Part shown: piece after piece, positions 22,550 to 32,297 of the stretch
Position numbering within the stretch: the stretch's first letter is position 1
Layout: every line of letters starts with the position of its first letter
Source of the DNA: Cryptomeria japonica
Lineage: Eukaryota; Streptophyta; Pinopsida; Cupressales; Cupressaceae
Assembly (NCBI RefSeq): GCF_030272615.1
Contig: NC_081413.1
Location: 144,064,476-144,128,475, forward strand
Direction of reading: 5' to 3'
Length of the DNA: 64,000 nt
The notes under the pieces: generated by a model
Database searches by the model: none
What the model saw: only the letters and a program-made list of their open reading frames with translations
Told to the model about the DNA's origin: nothing
Made by a program: the position numbers and the translations under genes

Positions 22550-23883
22550 GTGGAAGAGTTGTTTTATCTTGCTCATAATTGTCCTGATTCCCAAATCATC
22601 TGTCAACTTATTAGACATGATTCCTCCCTCTATGGCCAAACTTACACATACCTGAAAGATAACACCTTACCTCCTGATTTATCGAAGAACCAAAAGAGAA
22701 ACTTTATTCGCCAATCCTCCCATTTTACTCTCGTTGTGGATACCTTGTTCAAACGAGGTCTAGATGGTACTCTTTTAAGATGTCTCGAACAAGAAGAATC
22801 TGAGAAGGCCTTACATGAAGTCCATAATGGCATTTGTGGCACTCATTCAAGTGGTCTTACCCTTTCAAAAAAACTCATACGCTTGGGCTATTATTGGCCA
22901 ACTATGGAACGGGATTCTTTTCAGATAGCTAGAACATGCAAACAATGTCAGATCCATGGGAATTTGATTCATGCACCAATACAAGAACTTCATGCTTTAG
23001 CAACATCTTGGCCTTTTTGTCAATGGGTCTTGATCTAGTAGGAAAGATAAATCCTTCTTCATCTAATGGTCACAAATTCATCTTGGTAGCTACAGAATAT
23101 TTTGCAAAATGGATTGAGGCTATACCTCTCACAAACATCACAGGAAAACAAATTGCTACATTTATCTTGAATTATATCATCTGTCGCTATGGAATACCAA
23201 TGACCATTATCACGGATAATGGGTGACCATTCAAGAACCAAGATGTACAAGAGCTATGTGACAAGTTCAAAATCCAGCACAGATTCTCCACACCCTATTA
23301 TCCACAGGGAAATGGGCAGGTAGAAGCATCTAACAAAATTGTTATGAGAATCCTCAAAAAAACAATGAACGATGTTGGAAGAGATCGACATATTCAACTA
23401 AACCCTGCTCTATGGGCCTACCGTACCAATATCTGCACACCGACAAGTGCCACACCTTTCTCTTTTGTATATGGATCAGAAACCATATTGCCAATCGAAG
23501 TAGAGATATCCTCTCTACGTGTATCATTAAAAGGACTTATCCCAGATGAAGAACAATGAGTATCTAGACTGCAAGAGTTAGAATTGATCCATGAATGATG
23601 ACAAAATGCCTTTTATCATCTAAAAGTATATCAACAAAGAATGTGTTGGAGCTATAATCACAGGGTCAAACCATAATTTTTTCAATTGGGAGAACTAGTA
23701 CTAAAGGAAAATCCAAAAAATCAGGCAGAGCGAGAAAATAAAGGAAAATTTGAACTGAACTGGTTAGGTCCGTTTGTGGTCACAACAGTCTTTGGATCAT
23801 GAGCATATCAGCTATCAATACAGGACAAAGATCAGCTCGAGGAACCCATCAATAGCATGCATCTGAAGAAATTCTATGTCTGA
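22550..23883 (+). pseudogene. Element A integrase
   Basis: Inserts the DNA copy into the genome. The zinc-binding HHCC domain is in 22800-22960 (HEVHNGICGTH, CKQCQIHG). The DDE core follows: GLDLVG, TIITDNG (followed by a stop) and PQGNGQVEASNK with the catalytic Glu. The C-terminal part has ERENKGKFELNWLGPFVV and INSMHLKKFYV. It has a frameshift near 23035 and stops near 23224, 23557 and 23596. Confidence 0.9.
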
Positions 23884-25103
23884 AAAATCTAAAAAAGCAT
23901 AAAAAATCCCCAAAAACTGAAAAATCAAAAAAAAAAAAATCAAATATGAGAAAAAGTGGAATAAAAATAGACGGTGAAAACCTGGCAAACAGGCGCTATC
24001 TGTCCACTAGATCTTCCATCCATTACTTCATGCATTTTCCCGCTTGCATTCATCCAATCATTTTTCATCAGAGCTGATCATTATAAAGCCTTCGTACATA
24101 CGCAAACATCCCAGGTGGCTTCTTGCCATGGTTTGGATCATTGGATATATCATAATGACTTTGTTTCTAAGCTTGGGGCAAAATCCTACACCTAGCTGGG
24201 GGCAAAACTCTTGATCATTTTGAGCTAAATCAAACAAGTAGAACAACAGTTAGACAACTCTTATCAAGCGAAAACTGAGACACATCCAACATTGAACATG
24301 AGATCAAACTATCAACTATCAAGCTATCACAAAACCAATCTAAGCACATTCACACACTTTTCAATGGATGATATCTTTTGGATAATGATTTTAACATGAT
24401 TGTTCAACTTTTCTATATTGCTTTTCGCTATCATGATTTTCGAGTGACTCCAGGATGTCTTTGACTAGAGGGACAAGGAAGGAACATGATATTTTTCTTG
24501 TCTGCTGTCTAAAAATTAATCATTAATATGTGCAAATTTGTCTCAGGACATGATCAGTGGATTATCATTGAAGAAATTTCCGATTTGCATATAGAAATGA
24601 TTAATACTGCCTGTTTTACACAAACAACACTCAGGTCATATCGGTTCAATTATACCTTGATGCTTGTGCTAACTTGCTATATCAAAATCTAGGAAAGAAG
24701 TGCTCAGGTCATCATGGTTTAATTATACCATCGATGTTTGCACTCACTTCCCACATTTCAAAAAGCTCAATGATGACAAAAATGCAAAATAATCTAGTGA
24801 CTGGTTTGGTTGTAGCTTTGCATTTTAGCTTGCATTTCATTCTTGCATGGGTTCCCACAAGCTCCTTTTATCTAAGGTTAAATCTATCGCAAGAATCATC
24901 AAAGTATCATCACAAGTGTATACTCAATCAAACAAATGACTCATATCTCTTTAGATATTGTCGACCCAACAAAAATCTTATGCTATCACTCTCAACAGAA
25001 TCAACATCAGCATATCCGAATCTTTCTGCAACTTGATATCAACAAACAATCAGTTCTTTATCTAATCGACATTAGTAAATCAATCAAACCCAATCGAATC
25101 TAT

Positions 25104-25290
25104 CATGTCTTATACAAGATGTATCCTTCCTGAAACCAGATGATCTGATTCATGTCTTATACAGGATGTATCCTTCCTGAAACCAGACGTTCTGATCATG
25201 TCTTATATAGGATGAATCCTTCCTAAAACCAAACGCTTTGATCATCTTTGTCTTATACAAGAGGTGTCATTCCTGAAACTAGACTGAATC
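25104..25290 (+). repeat. Tandem repeat in element A 3' UTR, about 47 bp, four copies
   Basis: Units begin at 25104, 25151, 25197 and about 25245, each containing GTCTTATA-AGGATG, CCTTCCTGAAACCAGA or close variants. Tandem arrays between pol and the 3' LTR are common in Tat/Ogre elements. Confidence 0.85.
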
Positions 25291-25590
25291 TCGATCTTAT
25301 CAATCTAATCAATCAAGATTTATCAATCTTATCAATCTAATCAATCAAGCTAATCAAATAACTCGCATTTTCATTAAAGACAATTGCAGGAATCAAATCA
25401 ATAATCTATCGGGATATCAATTTCGCAAAAATTCATAAAACTCCAAAGATCAATTATCTCAATTGATCTCCTGAGGGGGCATCATCATACCATAATTTTA
25501 TCAATCAAGAGTTGGGGCATCCTATTGAACCAATATCATCATCAAAATGAGATTATTCTTTGAATCAATGCGTCATCACACCTCTCTTCA

Positions 25591-25603
25591 AAGAGGGGAA
25601 AAA
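25591..25603 (+). promoter_or_regulatory. Element A polypurine tract
   Basis: AAGAGGGGAAAAA immediately precedes the TG of the 3' LTR, as required for plus-strand priming. Confidence 0.8.
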
Positions 25604-26613
25604 TGTATGCACCTAAAAATGATCTGAAGATAATTAATCTCCCTCCCCAATTTAATTAAATTCATCAACAATTTGATTAAATACCCCCTTTCCTCTACTT
25701 ATTATTAAATCTAAGGATTTATTTAATTGGTTCACTTCAATAATCCCCTTTGATTAATTAATTCAAATTAATTAATTCTTCTCCATCAAAATCATTTCTT
25801 CTAATCCCCTAATTAATTAAAACAAATCAATTTATGAGTTGTTGAAATTAATTAGCTTTTTCCTATTATTTGAATTTTTAAATTCAAATTCTCCTAACTT
25901 TTAACCACCTAACTTGACCATTCCTAAACCTAACCCATTCCATTTAACCACCATGTCCCGTTTCCTTGAACACTTTACCCTCTCATGAGCAAAGCTTTGT
26001 GACACTTGTCACTGAGCGTTCCCTTTCATCCCACCTCTTCTAGAAGCATCTTGACACTTGTCACCATAGAGATGACAAATGTTCCCTTTAATCCAACCCC
26101 TTTGCCAACCTCCTCCAATTTAACCATTGATATCTTCAAAACAATCTTGACCGTTGATTCTTGCCACCTCACCCCAAGCCTTGGAAATCCTATAAATAAA
26201 CCCCATTTTGGAGCAATAAGGATCCCATCTCATTTGCATTCAAGAATTGTTACTATAGGCATCTAGCTTATTTTTTATCATTCTCAGCATTGTTATCATG
26301 TTCAATTTTAGCTTAATTGCATCTTCATTCTAGCCTATTTTCTAGAATAATCATGAAATCATGTAGCTTAATCATGCTATCATTGCTAGATCATGCATCT
26401 TCATCATTTAAATCCTCCATCTAAGTGTAGTCAAGTCACTGGAATTTGCATAACAAGATCTGAGAGCAAAATTCATACTCGCATTTACTAGGAGGCGATA
26501 GATCACTTAGTTATGGTTTTATCTTTCTTTGATTTAAATTCATCAACCATGCTTGTAATGATCTATTGAGTGTTTTATGTTTGCAGGTATAGGTACACTT
26601 CACATACACAACA
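25604..26613 (+). repeat. Element A 3' LTR
   Basis: Begins TGTATGCACC and ends CACAACA. Same length (1010 bp) and same AT-rich inverted repeats and CTATAAAT box as the 5' LTR. Confidence 0.92.
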
Positions 26614-26717
26614 ACCGCCATCCCCATGAATTCTGCTATCCCCATGTTTGAAATTTGAATTTCCTGCTCATCGCTCCCCTCCTCCTGCAAAGTCCACCAT
26701 ACAATCTCCGTAGTCTG
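26614..26717 (-). other. LINE B 5' end, beyond the gypsy insertion
   Basis: 104 bases between the 3' LTR of element A and the right target duplication of the LINE. By position it is the 5' end of the LINE on the minus strand and leads into ORF1 at 15101. Confidence 0.7.
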
Positions 26718-26872
26718 ACATAAATAACTGTGTTGCTATGTTGTGGTATGCATGATATTTTGTTTATTGATGTTAATTTTTTGTAATTGCTATAACAATA
26801 TGTAAACTTTTTTGCATTACCCTCCTCTCAAGGTTAGTGTAGGAAATTTTTCCGCTACTCAACTTCCTTACA
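26718..26872 (+). repeat. Element C 5' LTR, second part
   Basis: Continues the LTR interrupted at 7428. TGTGGTATGCATGATATTTT, TTGCATTACCCTCCTCTCAA and CAACTTCCTTACA match 39645-39775. The first 17 bases are also the right target duplication of LINE B. Confidence 0.88.
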
Positions 26873-26874
26873 AG

Positions 26875-26887
26875 TGGTATCAAAGCC
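26875..26887 (+). promoter_or_regulatory. Element C primer binding site
   Basis: TGGTATCAAAGCC two bases after the LTR end, the tRNA-Met type primer site of Ty1/copia elements. Confidence 0.85.
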
Positions 26888-26996
26888 CGAGCACCTTTGG
26901 TTTCAGTTGTGGGTTGTTGCATTTTTTTAACTAATTCAGATTTGAGTGGGAGCTCATGCAGAAGATACTTTTTCATCTTGTTGTAGGAAATTTTAG

Positions 26997-27767
26997 ATGG
27001 CAAATTCATCAGGGAGAATAGAGGTGGAGAAATTTAATGGTAGTAATTTTGAGATGTGGAAGTTGAAGATGGGAGATCTGCTAATAGATCGAGATTTGTG
27101 GGATGTTGTTGATGCAAATGTCTCAAGGCCTACAGATCCTACTGTGGTTGCTCAATATGATGTTATGGACCAAAAAGCCAATGGTCTAATCATATTATGC
27201 CTAGTGGACTCGCTTTTGATCAACATCCACTAAGAGAATACTAGAAAGAAGTTATGGACTAAGCTTGGCAAGATGTATCAAGACAAATCCTTATTAAATC
27301 ATATTTTCTTGACGAAAAAAATGTTTTCCTTGAAGATGGAAGAGGGTGGACGAATTGTAGATCACCTAGAAGCATTTAATATGTTGGTAGCTCAGTTGGT
27401 ATCTGTTGGTGTTAAGATGGATGAAGAGGAGAAATGCCAAATCTTGCTTTGATCTTTTCCTGATTCATGGGATTCTCTTGTTATGGCTATTAATAGTATT
27501 TCTGTTGTTTTGAAGTCTAAAGATGTGGTGGGTGCCCTACTTGGTGAAGAGACGCAGAGGAAGGTACCCATCAGTTTGAAGGAAGCCCTAAGTGTTCGTG
27601 GAAGAACTAAGGAAAAAGGCAAGAAGAACGAGAAGTGTAATAAGTCCAAATCCAAAGGGAGATCAAAATATCTTGGAAAGTCCAAAGTCATTTGCTGGAA
27701 TTGCGGTGATTCAAGTCACATTCGTAAGGACTATAAAGAAGAAAATATGAAGTTCAATTATGATTGA
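26997..27767 (+). pseudogene. Element C gag
   Basis: Structural protein of the copia particle. The N-terminus EKFNGSNFEMWKLKMGDLL is the conserved copia gag start. An in-frame stop follows NIH near 27231, and a second near 27450 precedes SFPDSWDSLV. A basic stretch then leads to the zinc knuckle CWNCGDSSHIRKDY, in which the last Cys is Tyr. Start chosen at the ATG 110 bases after the primer site. Confidence 0.85.
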
Positions 27768-28100
27768 GTCCGAGAAGGAAGATAGTGATGCATTCATTAC
27801 AACTTTAGCTACTCATATAGGTAATGATGCATGTTTAATTGACTCAGATGCATCTTTTCATATGACTTCCAATAAAGATTGTTTTTTTAAATATGAAGAA
27901 TTTAATGGAGGCAAGGTGTACTTGGGTGGTGATTCACATTTAGACATTGTTGGTTGAGGTAAAGTTAGGATCAAGTTTCCTGATGGTAGAATAAAAAGGA
28001 TTAGTGGTGTGTTGCATATCCCTGCATTAAAATAAAATTTATTATCTATGAGAAAACTGATAGATGTGAGTGTGCAGGTAGTCTTTTTTGATGCAAGACG
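27760..28100 (+). pseudogene. Element C protease
   Basis: Copia-type aspartic protease. LIDSDASFHMTSNKDCF shows the catalytic box as DSDA in place of DSGA, which should abolish activity. GGKVYLGGDSHLDIVG and RIKRISGVLHIP-like continuation follow, with a stop after IVG (27957). Confidence 0.8.
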
Positions 28101-28104
28101 TTAG

Positions 28105-29270
28105 ATGATTAAGGGTTCTATGGTGATTTCTAGAGGTGTCAGGTTTGGCACTTTTTATAAGCTAGAGACATACATTGTTGAGTGTAATAACACTTCTGTA
28201 AAAAGTAAATTTGTGGATACTTTGTTGAAAGATTTGAGGGTTTCACCTTCAGCAGATGGACATGGATTTTGGGTACCTAAGGGTTCTCTTTCTTCTGAAG
28301 AAAAGTTACTTGTAGAGAAGACTATGTTATGACACCAAAGACTTGGCCACATTGGAAAAAAAGGGTTTGAGGACCTTGAAAAATATAAACCTTTTTGAAG
28401 GTTTGATTGTTTGTAATCTTGACTTTGATTTATGTGAGCATTGCATTTATGGAAAACCAAACCATGTTCAATTTTACTCGATTTCTCATAATTCTTGAGG
28501 TCTTTTGGATCTTATTCATTCTGATGTGTTTGCTCCTGTAGATGTTCATTCGATTGGAAAATCCATATATTATATTTTATTTCTTGATGATTTTAGTGGG
28601 ACATGGGTATATTTTCTAAAGAGTAAATCTAGAGTTTTTAGTCGTTTTGAAAAAATTAAAACAATGGTTGAGTTACAGATTGGAAAGAAAATTAAATGTT
28701 TGAGGACTGATAATGATGGTGATTTTTCTCTAATGATTTTGATAGATTTTGTAAAGACTGTGGCATTAATAGATAGAAGACAACTCTATATTCTTCAGAA
28801 CATAATGGAGTTGTAGAAGGAATGAAGGGGACACTGATGGAGAAGGCTAGGAGTATGTTAAGTGGTGTTGGTATAGAACAAAATTTTTGGGCCAAACCTG
28901 TTACCACTGCTTGCTACCTGATTAACAGGTCTCCTACATCAACTCTTGTTGATAAAACACCTATGGAAGCATGGTCAGGTCACTGGCCTTCATTGAGACA
29001 TCTTAGAGTTTTTGGTTGCAAGGCATATGCACATGTGCCAAAGGAGAAGCAAAAAAAGTTGGAGAACAAGGCTATGAAATGTATCTTCATTGGTTACAGT
29101 TATGGTGTGAAAGGATACAAGCTTTGGGACCCTATTGCACAAAAGGTAATTCATAGTAGAAGTGTTATTTTTAGAGAAATTAAGTCTCCTTCTGTTACAT
29201 TGCAGATAAAATAGACAAAACAGGAATATGTGATTCAATTCCCTTGTATGCCTGAAAGAGTTTAATCAAG
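28105..29270 (+). pseudogene. Element C integrase
   Basis: The pre-integrase zinc region is at 28320-28500 (HQRLGHIGKKGFEDL, DLCEHCIYGKP-like). The core follows from 28505 with LIHSDVFAPVDV (first Asp), FLDDFSGTWVYFLKSK and CLRTDNDGDF (second Asp). The C-terminal part (28822-29214) has TACYLINRSPT, PMEAWSGHWPSLRHLRVFGC and KCIFIGYSYGVKGYKLW. Frameshifts near 28780-28820 remove the catalytic Glu context. Confidence 0.85.
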
Positions 29271-29439
29271 ACCACTTGATAGGAAAGAAGTTGCGGAGAG
29301 CTCCTCCATCTCTAAATCTTCAAAAGATGAGGAAGAACCTCCAACTCAGCATTTTTGAAGGTCTACAAGACATAGACAACCACCTGAAAGGTATTCACCT
29401 AATGACTGGAGATGTATTTTTTCTTTGAATACTAATATG

Positions 29440-30200
29440 GATGAACCTAGATCTGTAGAAGAGGCATTAGGTATGAATGATGCAAAATCCTAGAAGATTG
29501 CTATGGAAGAAGAAATTATAGCTTTAAAAAATAATGATACATGGGATCTTGTACCATTGCCTAAAGGATGAAAGCTTGTTGGTTGCAAATGGGTGTTCAA
29601 GAAAAATATTGGTTCAGATGGAAGCGTTGAGAATTATAAAGCAAGGTTGGTTGTAAAAGGCTACTCTCTGGTTGAGGGTGTTGATTATGATGAGATATTT
29701 TCTCTTGTTGCAAAAATGACGTCCATTAGATTTTTGCTTTCTATTGCTACTGCTTTTGATTTAGAGGTTGAACAAATGGATGTGAAAATTGCTTTCCTTC
29801 ATGGTGATTTGGAGGAGGATATCTATATGACACAACCAGAGCACTATGTGGTGAAAGGTAAAAGTAATCTGGTTTGTGAATTGAAGAGATATTTGTATGG
29901 CCTCAAACAAAGTCCTAGGATGTGGTACCAGAAATTTGATGCATGTGTTGAGTTTTGGATTTGAGCATTCTAAATTAGATCACTGCATTTATTAGAAATT
30001 AGATGGTTATCATTTCCTGTACATTGCATTACATGTTGATGATATGTTATTCATTGGTAAAGGGAAATGTATGATTTCAAATTAAAGTCTCAGCTTGATG
30101 CTAAATTTGAAATAAATATCTTGGTGCAGTGAAACACATTCTTGGGATGGAAATTAGAAGAGACAGAGTTAACACAAAGCTATGGCTAGGATAGATTAAG
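29440..30200 (+). pseudogene. Element C reverse transcriptase
   Basis: GCKWVFKKNIGSDGSVENYK, ARLVVKGYSLVEGVDYDEIF, AFDLEVEQMDVKIAFLHGDL and LYGLKQSPRMWYQKFD are the copia RT blocks. The active-site box near 30032 reads LHVDDML in place of LYVDDML, keeping both Asp residues. A frameshift near 29960 and a stop near 29575 break the frame. Confidence 0.88.
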
Positions 30201-30203
30201 TAT

Positions 30204-30817
30204 GTGAATTCAGTATTACAAAGGTTCAACCTGCAAGATTGTAGACCATTATGTTTTCCCTTCACAGTTGGAACAAAATTCTCTGTTTTAGATTGTCCTA
30301 CATCCCCATCAAAGATTGAAGACATAAGCAGAGTGTCTTACCAAAGTGCAGTTGGAAGTTTGATGTATACTATGGTCTATACTAGACCAGACATTGCCCA
30401 AGTAGTGAGAGTTCTTTCTAGATAAATGTCTAATCTTGGTAGAGTTCATTGGGATGCAGTGAAAAGAGTTTAGATATTTGAAGGGTACCTCAGAGTATTA
30501 TTTGTGTTATCATGATAATTTTATTGGAGACGTGATTTCCCTTGATATTCATGGTTATGTGGATTTAGACTATGAAGGTGATATTGATAGAAAAAGATCG
30601 ACCAATGCTTATGTGTTTACTTTATTTGATGGTGCAAAGATGGATGAGTAAGCGACAGGTTGTGGTTGGTTTTTCCACTATAGAAGAAGAGTATATGGCA
30701 GCTACTCATGCTTGTAAAGAAGTCATTTGGATTAAAAGACAATGTTCATATAATGGAATAAAACAAGGTGCAGTAACACTTTATTATGATAGTCAGAGTG
30801 CAATCTACCTAGCTAAG
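30204..30817 (+). pseudogene. Element C RNase H, part before the N1 insertion
   Basis: LQRFNLQDCRPLCFPFTVGT, SYQSAVGSLMYTMVYTRPDI, then the RNase H start (VDLDYEGDIDRKRSTNAY), EEEYMAATHACKEVIWIKRQ, and YYDSQSAIYLAK. Two or more frameshifts and a stop are present. The frame breaks in codon AAG at 30817 where N1 begins. Confidence 0.88.
30813..30817. repeat. Target site duplication of N1, left copy
   Basis: CTAAG, repeated exactly at 38604-38608. Removing N1 and one copy restores the continuous RNase H frame of element C. Confidence 0.92.
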
Positions 30818-31978
30818 TGATGAATACTAAGAGGGGGGGGTGAATTAGTATGCCAAAAATCTTTGCACTAAAACACTTACATAGTCTAGAGATAAATCGG
30901 TAAAGCAGTCTGACAAACAAACCGATTATCACACATACAAACCAAAATGCGAATAAACCATTCACCCACAAAAGCAATGCAACCATAACACAAGATATTT
31001 GACGTGGAAACCCAATTGGGAAAAACCACGGTGATATGGAACTCACAAGTCACTATCTGCAGAATAGAAACCAGACCGGTTAAGGTCTTACAATGTTCTT
31101 CACCAGAACAGATCCTGTTAGGAATCTCAATCTTTGTTAGGAGATAAGTCTGATTAAAGACTACCTTGTTAGAGGATTTTAGATTGACATGTGTGAACAA
31201 CCTTGTTAGAGGATTTTACAAAGGCTTTGAGGCCTACCCGGTTAAGGGCTACAAACTTGTCAAAGAGGTGAGTAATCAACAAGTGTTTGATCTATCTACT
31301 AGCACAAATTGCTTGGTTAGATCCAATATTGCTCACAGCTAATGCATTCCAGCATTACTTCAGTCTCCTCTATCTTTCTCTCAGTTACAACTCGATCTTC
31401 TCTGATAAGATCGCTCTCTACTTCTACCTTAAACCCTAGCTCAACATAAACCCTATTCGAAACTTCTTCAACAACACAAAGACCCTAGACATGATGTCCT
31501 TTTAAAGGAATCTAATTTCATGTAGGTCCAATAGGATTACATTACATTTTCCTAGGTTCAGTGAATCTAGACATACTCAGTAACATGACACAAGAATCAC
31601 CGTCAATGTGTCGGCACCGTCAAACAATCGGTGGATTGGTAACTCATCACAAAATGTCAGTTGGTAACTCATCACAGAGTGTTACCGGTTCTTACAAAAT
31701 GCCTGTTGCCAGTTTGACAAAAATGAAGACTAGTAAGAATGTGTTGTGCCGCTTTGCTTCCTTGTACCGCTTGTGATCTACGAACTGCTTGGGGTCAACA
31801 TGCCACTTCAGACCGGGAAACACAATTTGCAAAATCACCACTAGTCAAAAGACTAGAGTACAACATACCAGTTGGAACAAATACCGGTTGAGCATGAGCT
31901 CATACATATAAAGGGGATCTCAATACAAGTGTGTGTCCATCAATGACAATCACAACATAAACATAAAAAATGCCAACA
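30818..31978 (-). repeat. N1 3' LTR (left copy)
   Basis: On the plus strand it begins TGATGAATACTAAGAGG and ends ATGCCAACA, so the minus-strand LTR runs TGTTGGCAT to ATTCATCA. About seven differences from the right copy in the first 125 bases. It contains the hairpin arms ATACTAA and TTAGTAT around a G run (C run in the element sense). Confidence 0.92.
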
Positions 31979-32260
31979 ATCTCCCCCTTTGGCATTGATG
32001 GCAACACTTAGGAAAATAAAATTTTGACATCTAAGTGTTTTACAACAAAAACTTGCCATTAACAAAATTGCTCCCCCTAAGCATATACACTATCCCTTAA
32101 TCAACAGAGTGTATAGCAATTTTGCATTTAGAGCATAATCATCAGAGCATATATCAAAATGTCAAAAACAGATACTTCTCCCTCTGATATACCAAAATTT
32201 CAAAATCAAAATTTTAAAAACCATGTACTTCTCCCCCTTTGCCAACAATGACAAAGTACT
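31979..32260 (-). promoter_or_regulatory. N1 multiple polypurine tract zone
   Basis: On the minus strand, GCCAAAGGGGGAGAT abuts the 3' LTR (31979). Further tracts of the type AGGGGGAG or AGGGAGAAG occur near 32071, 32178 and 32229, some again next to a CATTGTTGGCAAAGG-like word. Repeated polypurine tracts before the 3' LTR are described for Sireviruses. Confidence 0.75.
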
Positions 32261-32297
32261 GCTGCAAAAACCTGTTTCCATATATATATAAAAGAGT

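Larger units (their letters stand above)
23884..25603 (+). other. Element A 3' untranslated region
   Basis: About 1.7 kb without genes. It holds a GTGAAAACCTGGCAAACAGG box (23975) also seen in element D, a 75-base imperfect direct repeat (24628 and 24703, ACTCAGGTCAT), four tandem units at 25104-25290, and a purine-rich tract AAGAGGGGAAAAA directly before the 3' LTR. Confidence 0.75.
15102..26613 (+). mobile_element. Element A: Tat-type Ty3/gypsy retrotransposon lacking gag
   Basis: Two 1010-bp LTRs bracket a primer site, a long structured leader, a disrupted protease, a G-patch segment, reverse transcriptase with RNase H, a second (archaeal-like) RNase H, integrase, and a long 3' UTR with tandem repeats. 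The dual RNase H and long UTRs place it in the Tat/Ogre group. No gag-like frame exists between leader and protease. Flanking pentamers ACTGA and ACCGC agree at only three of five bases, so any target duplication has decayed. It sits in ORF1 of LINE B. Confidence 0.92.
7429..26717 (-). mobile_element. Element B: L1-type LINE with RNase H and an extra ORF
   Basis: Reading on the minus strand: short 5' segment (26717-26614), then after the gypsy insertion ORF1 with a CCHC knuckle (15101-13664), ORF2 with endonuclease, reverse transcriptase, zf-RVT and RNase H (13562-9370), a further coding-like region (about 9330-7588) and a 3' tail to 7429. It is flanked by a 17-bp target duplication inside the LTR of element C. 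This is the plant L1 lineage in which RNase H follows the reverse transcriptase. Stops and frameshifts throughout ORF1 and ORF2 make it inactive. Confidence 0.9.

Noticed and set aside
25104-25350. CRISPR-like array
   Set aside because: The repeats are contiguous diverged tandem units without spacers, in the 3' UTR of a plant retrotransposon.
15097-26618. Target duplication of element A
   Set aside because: ACTGA on the left and ACCGC on the right agree at only three of five bases, so no duplication is claimed although decay is possible.
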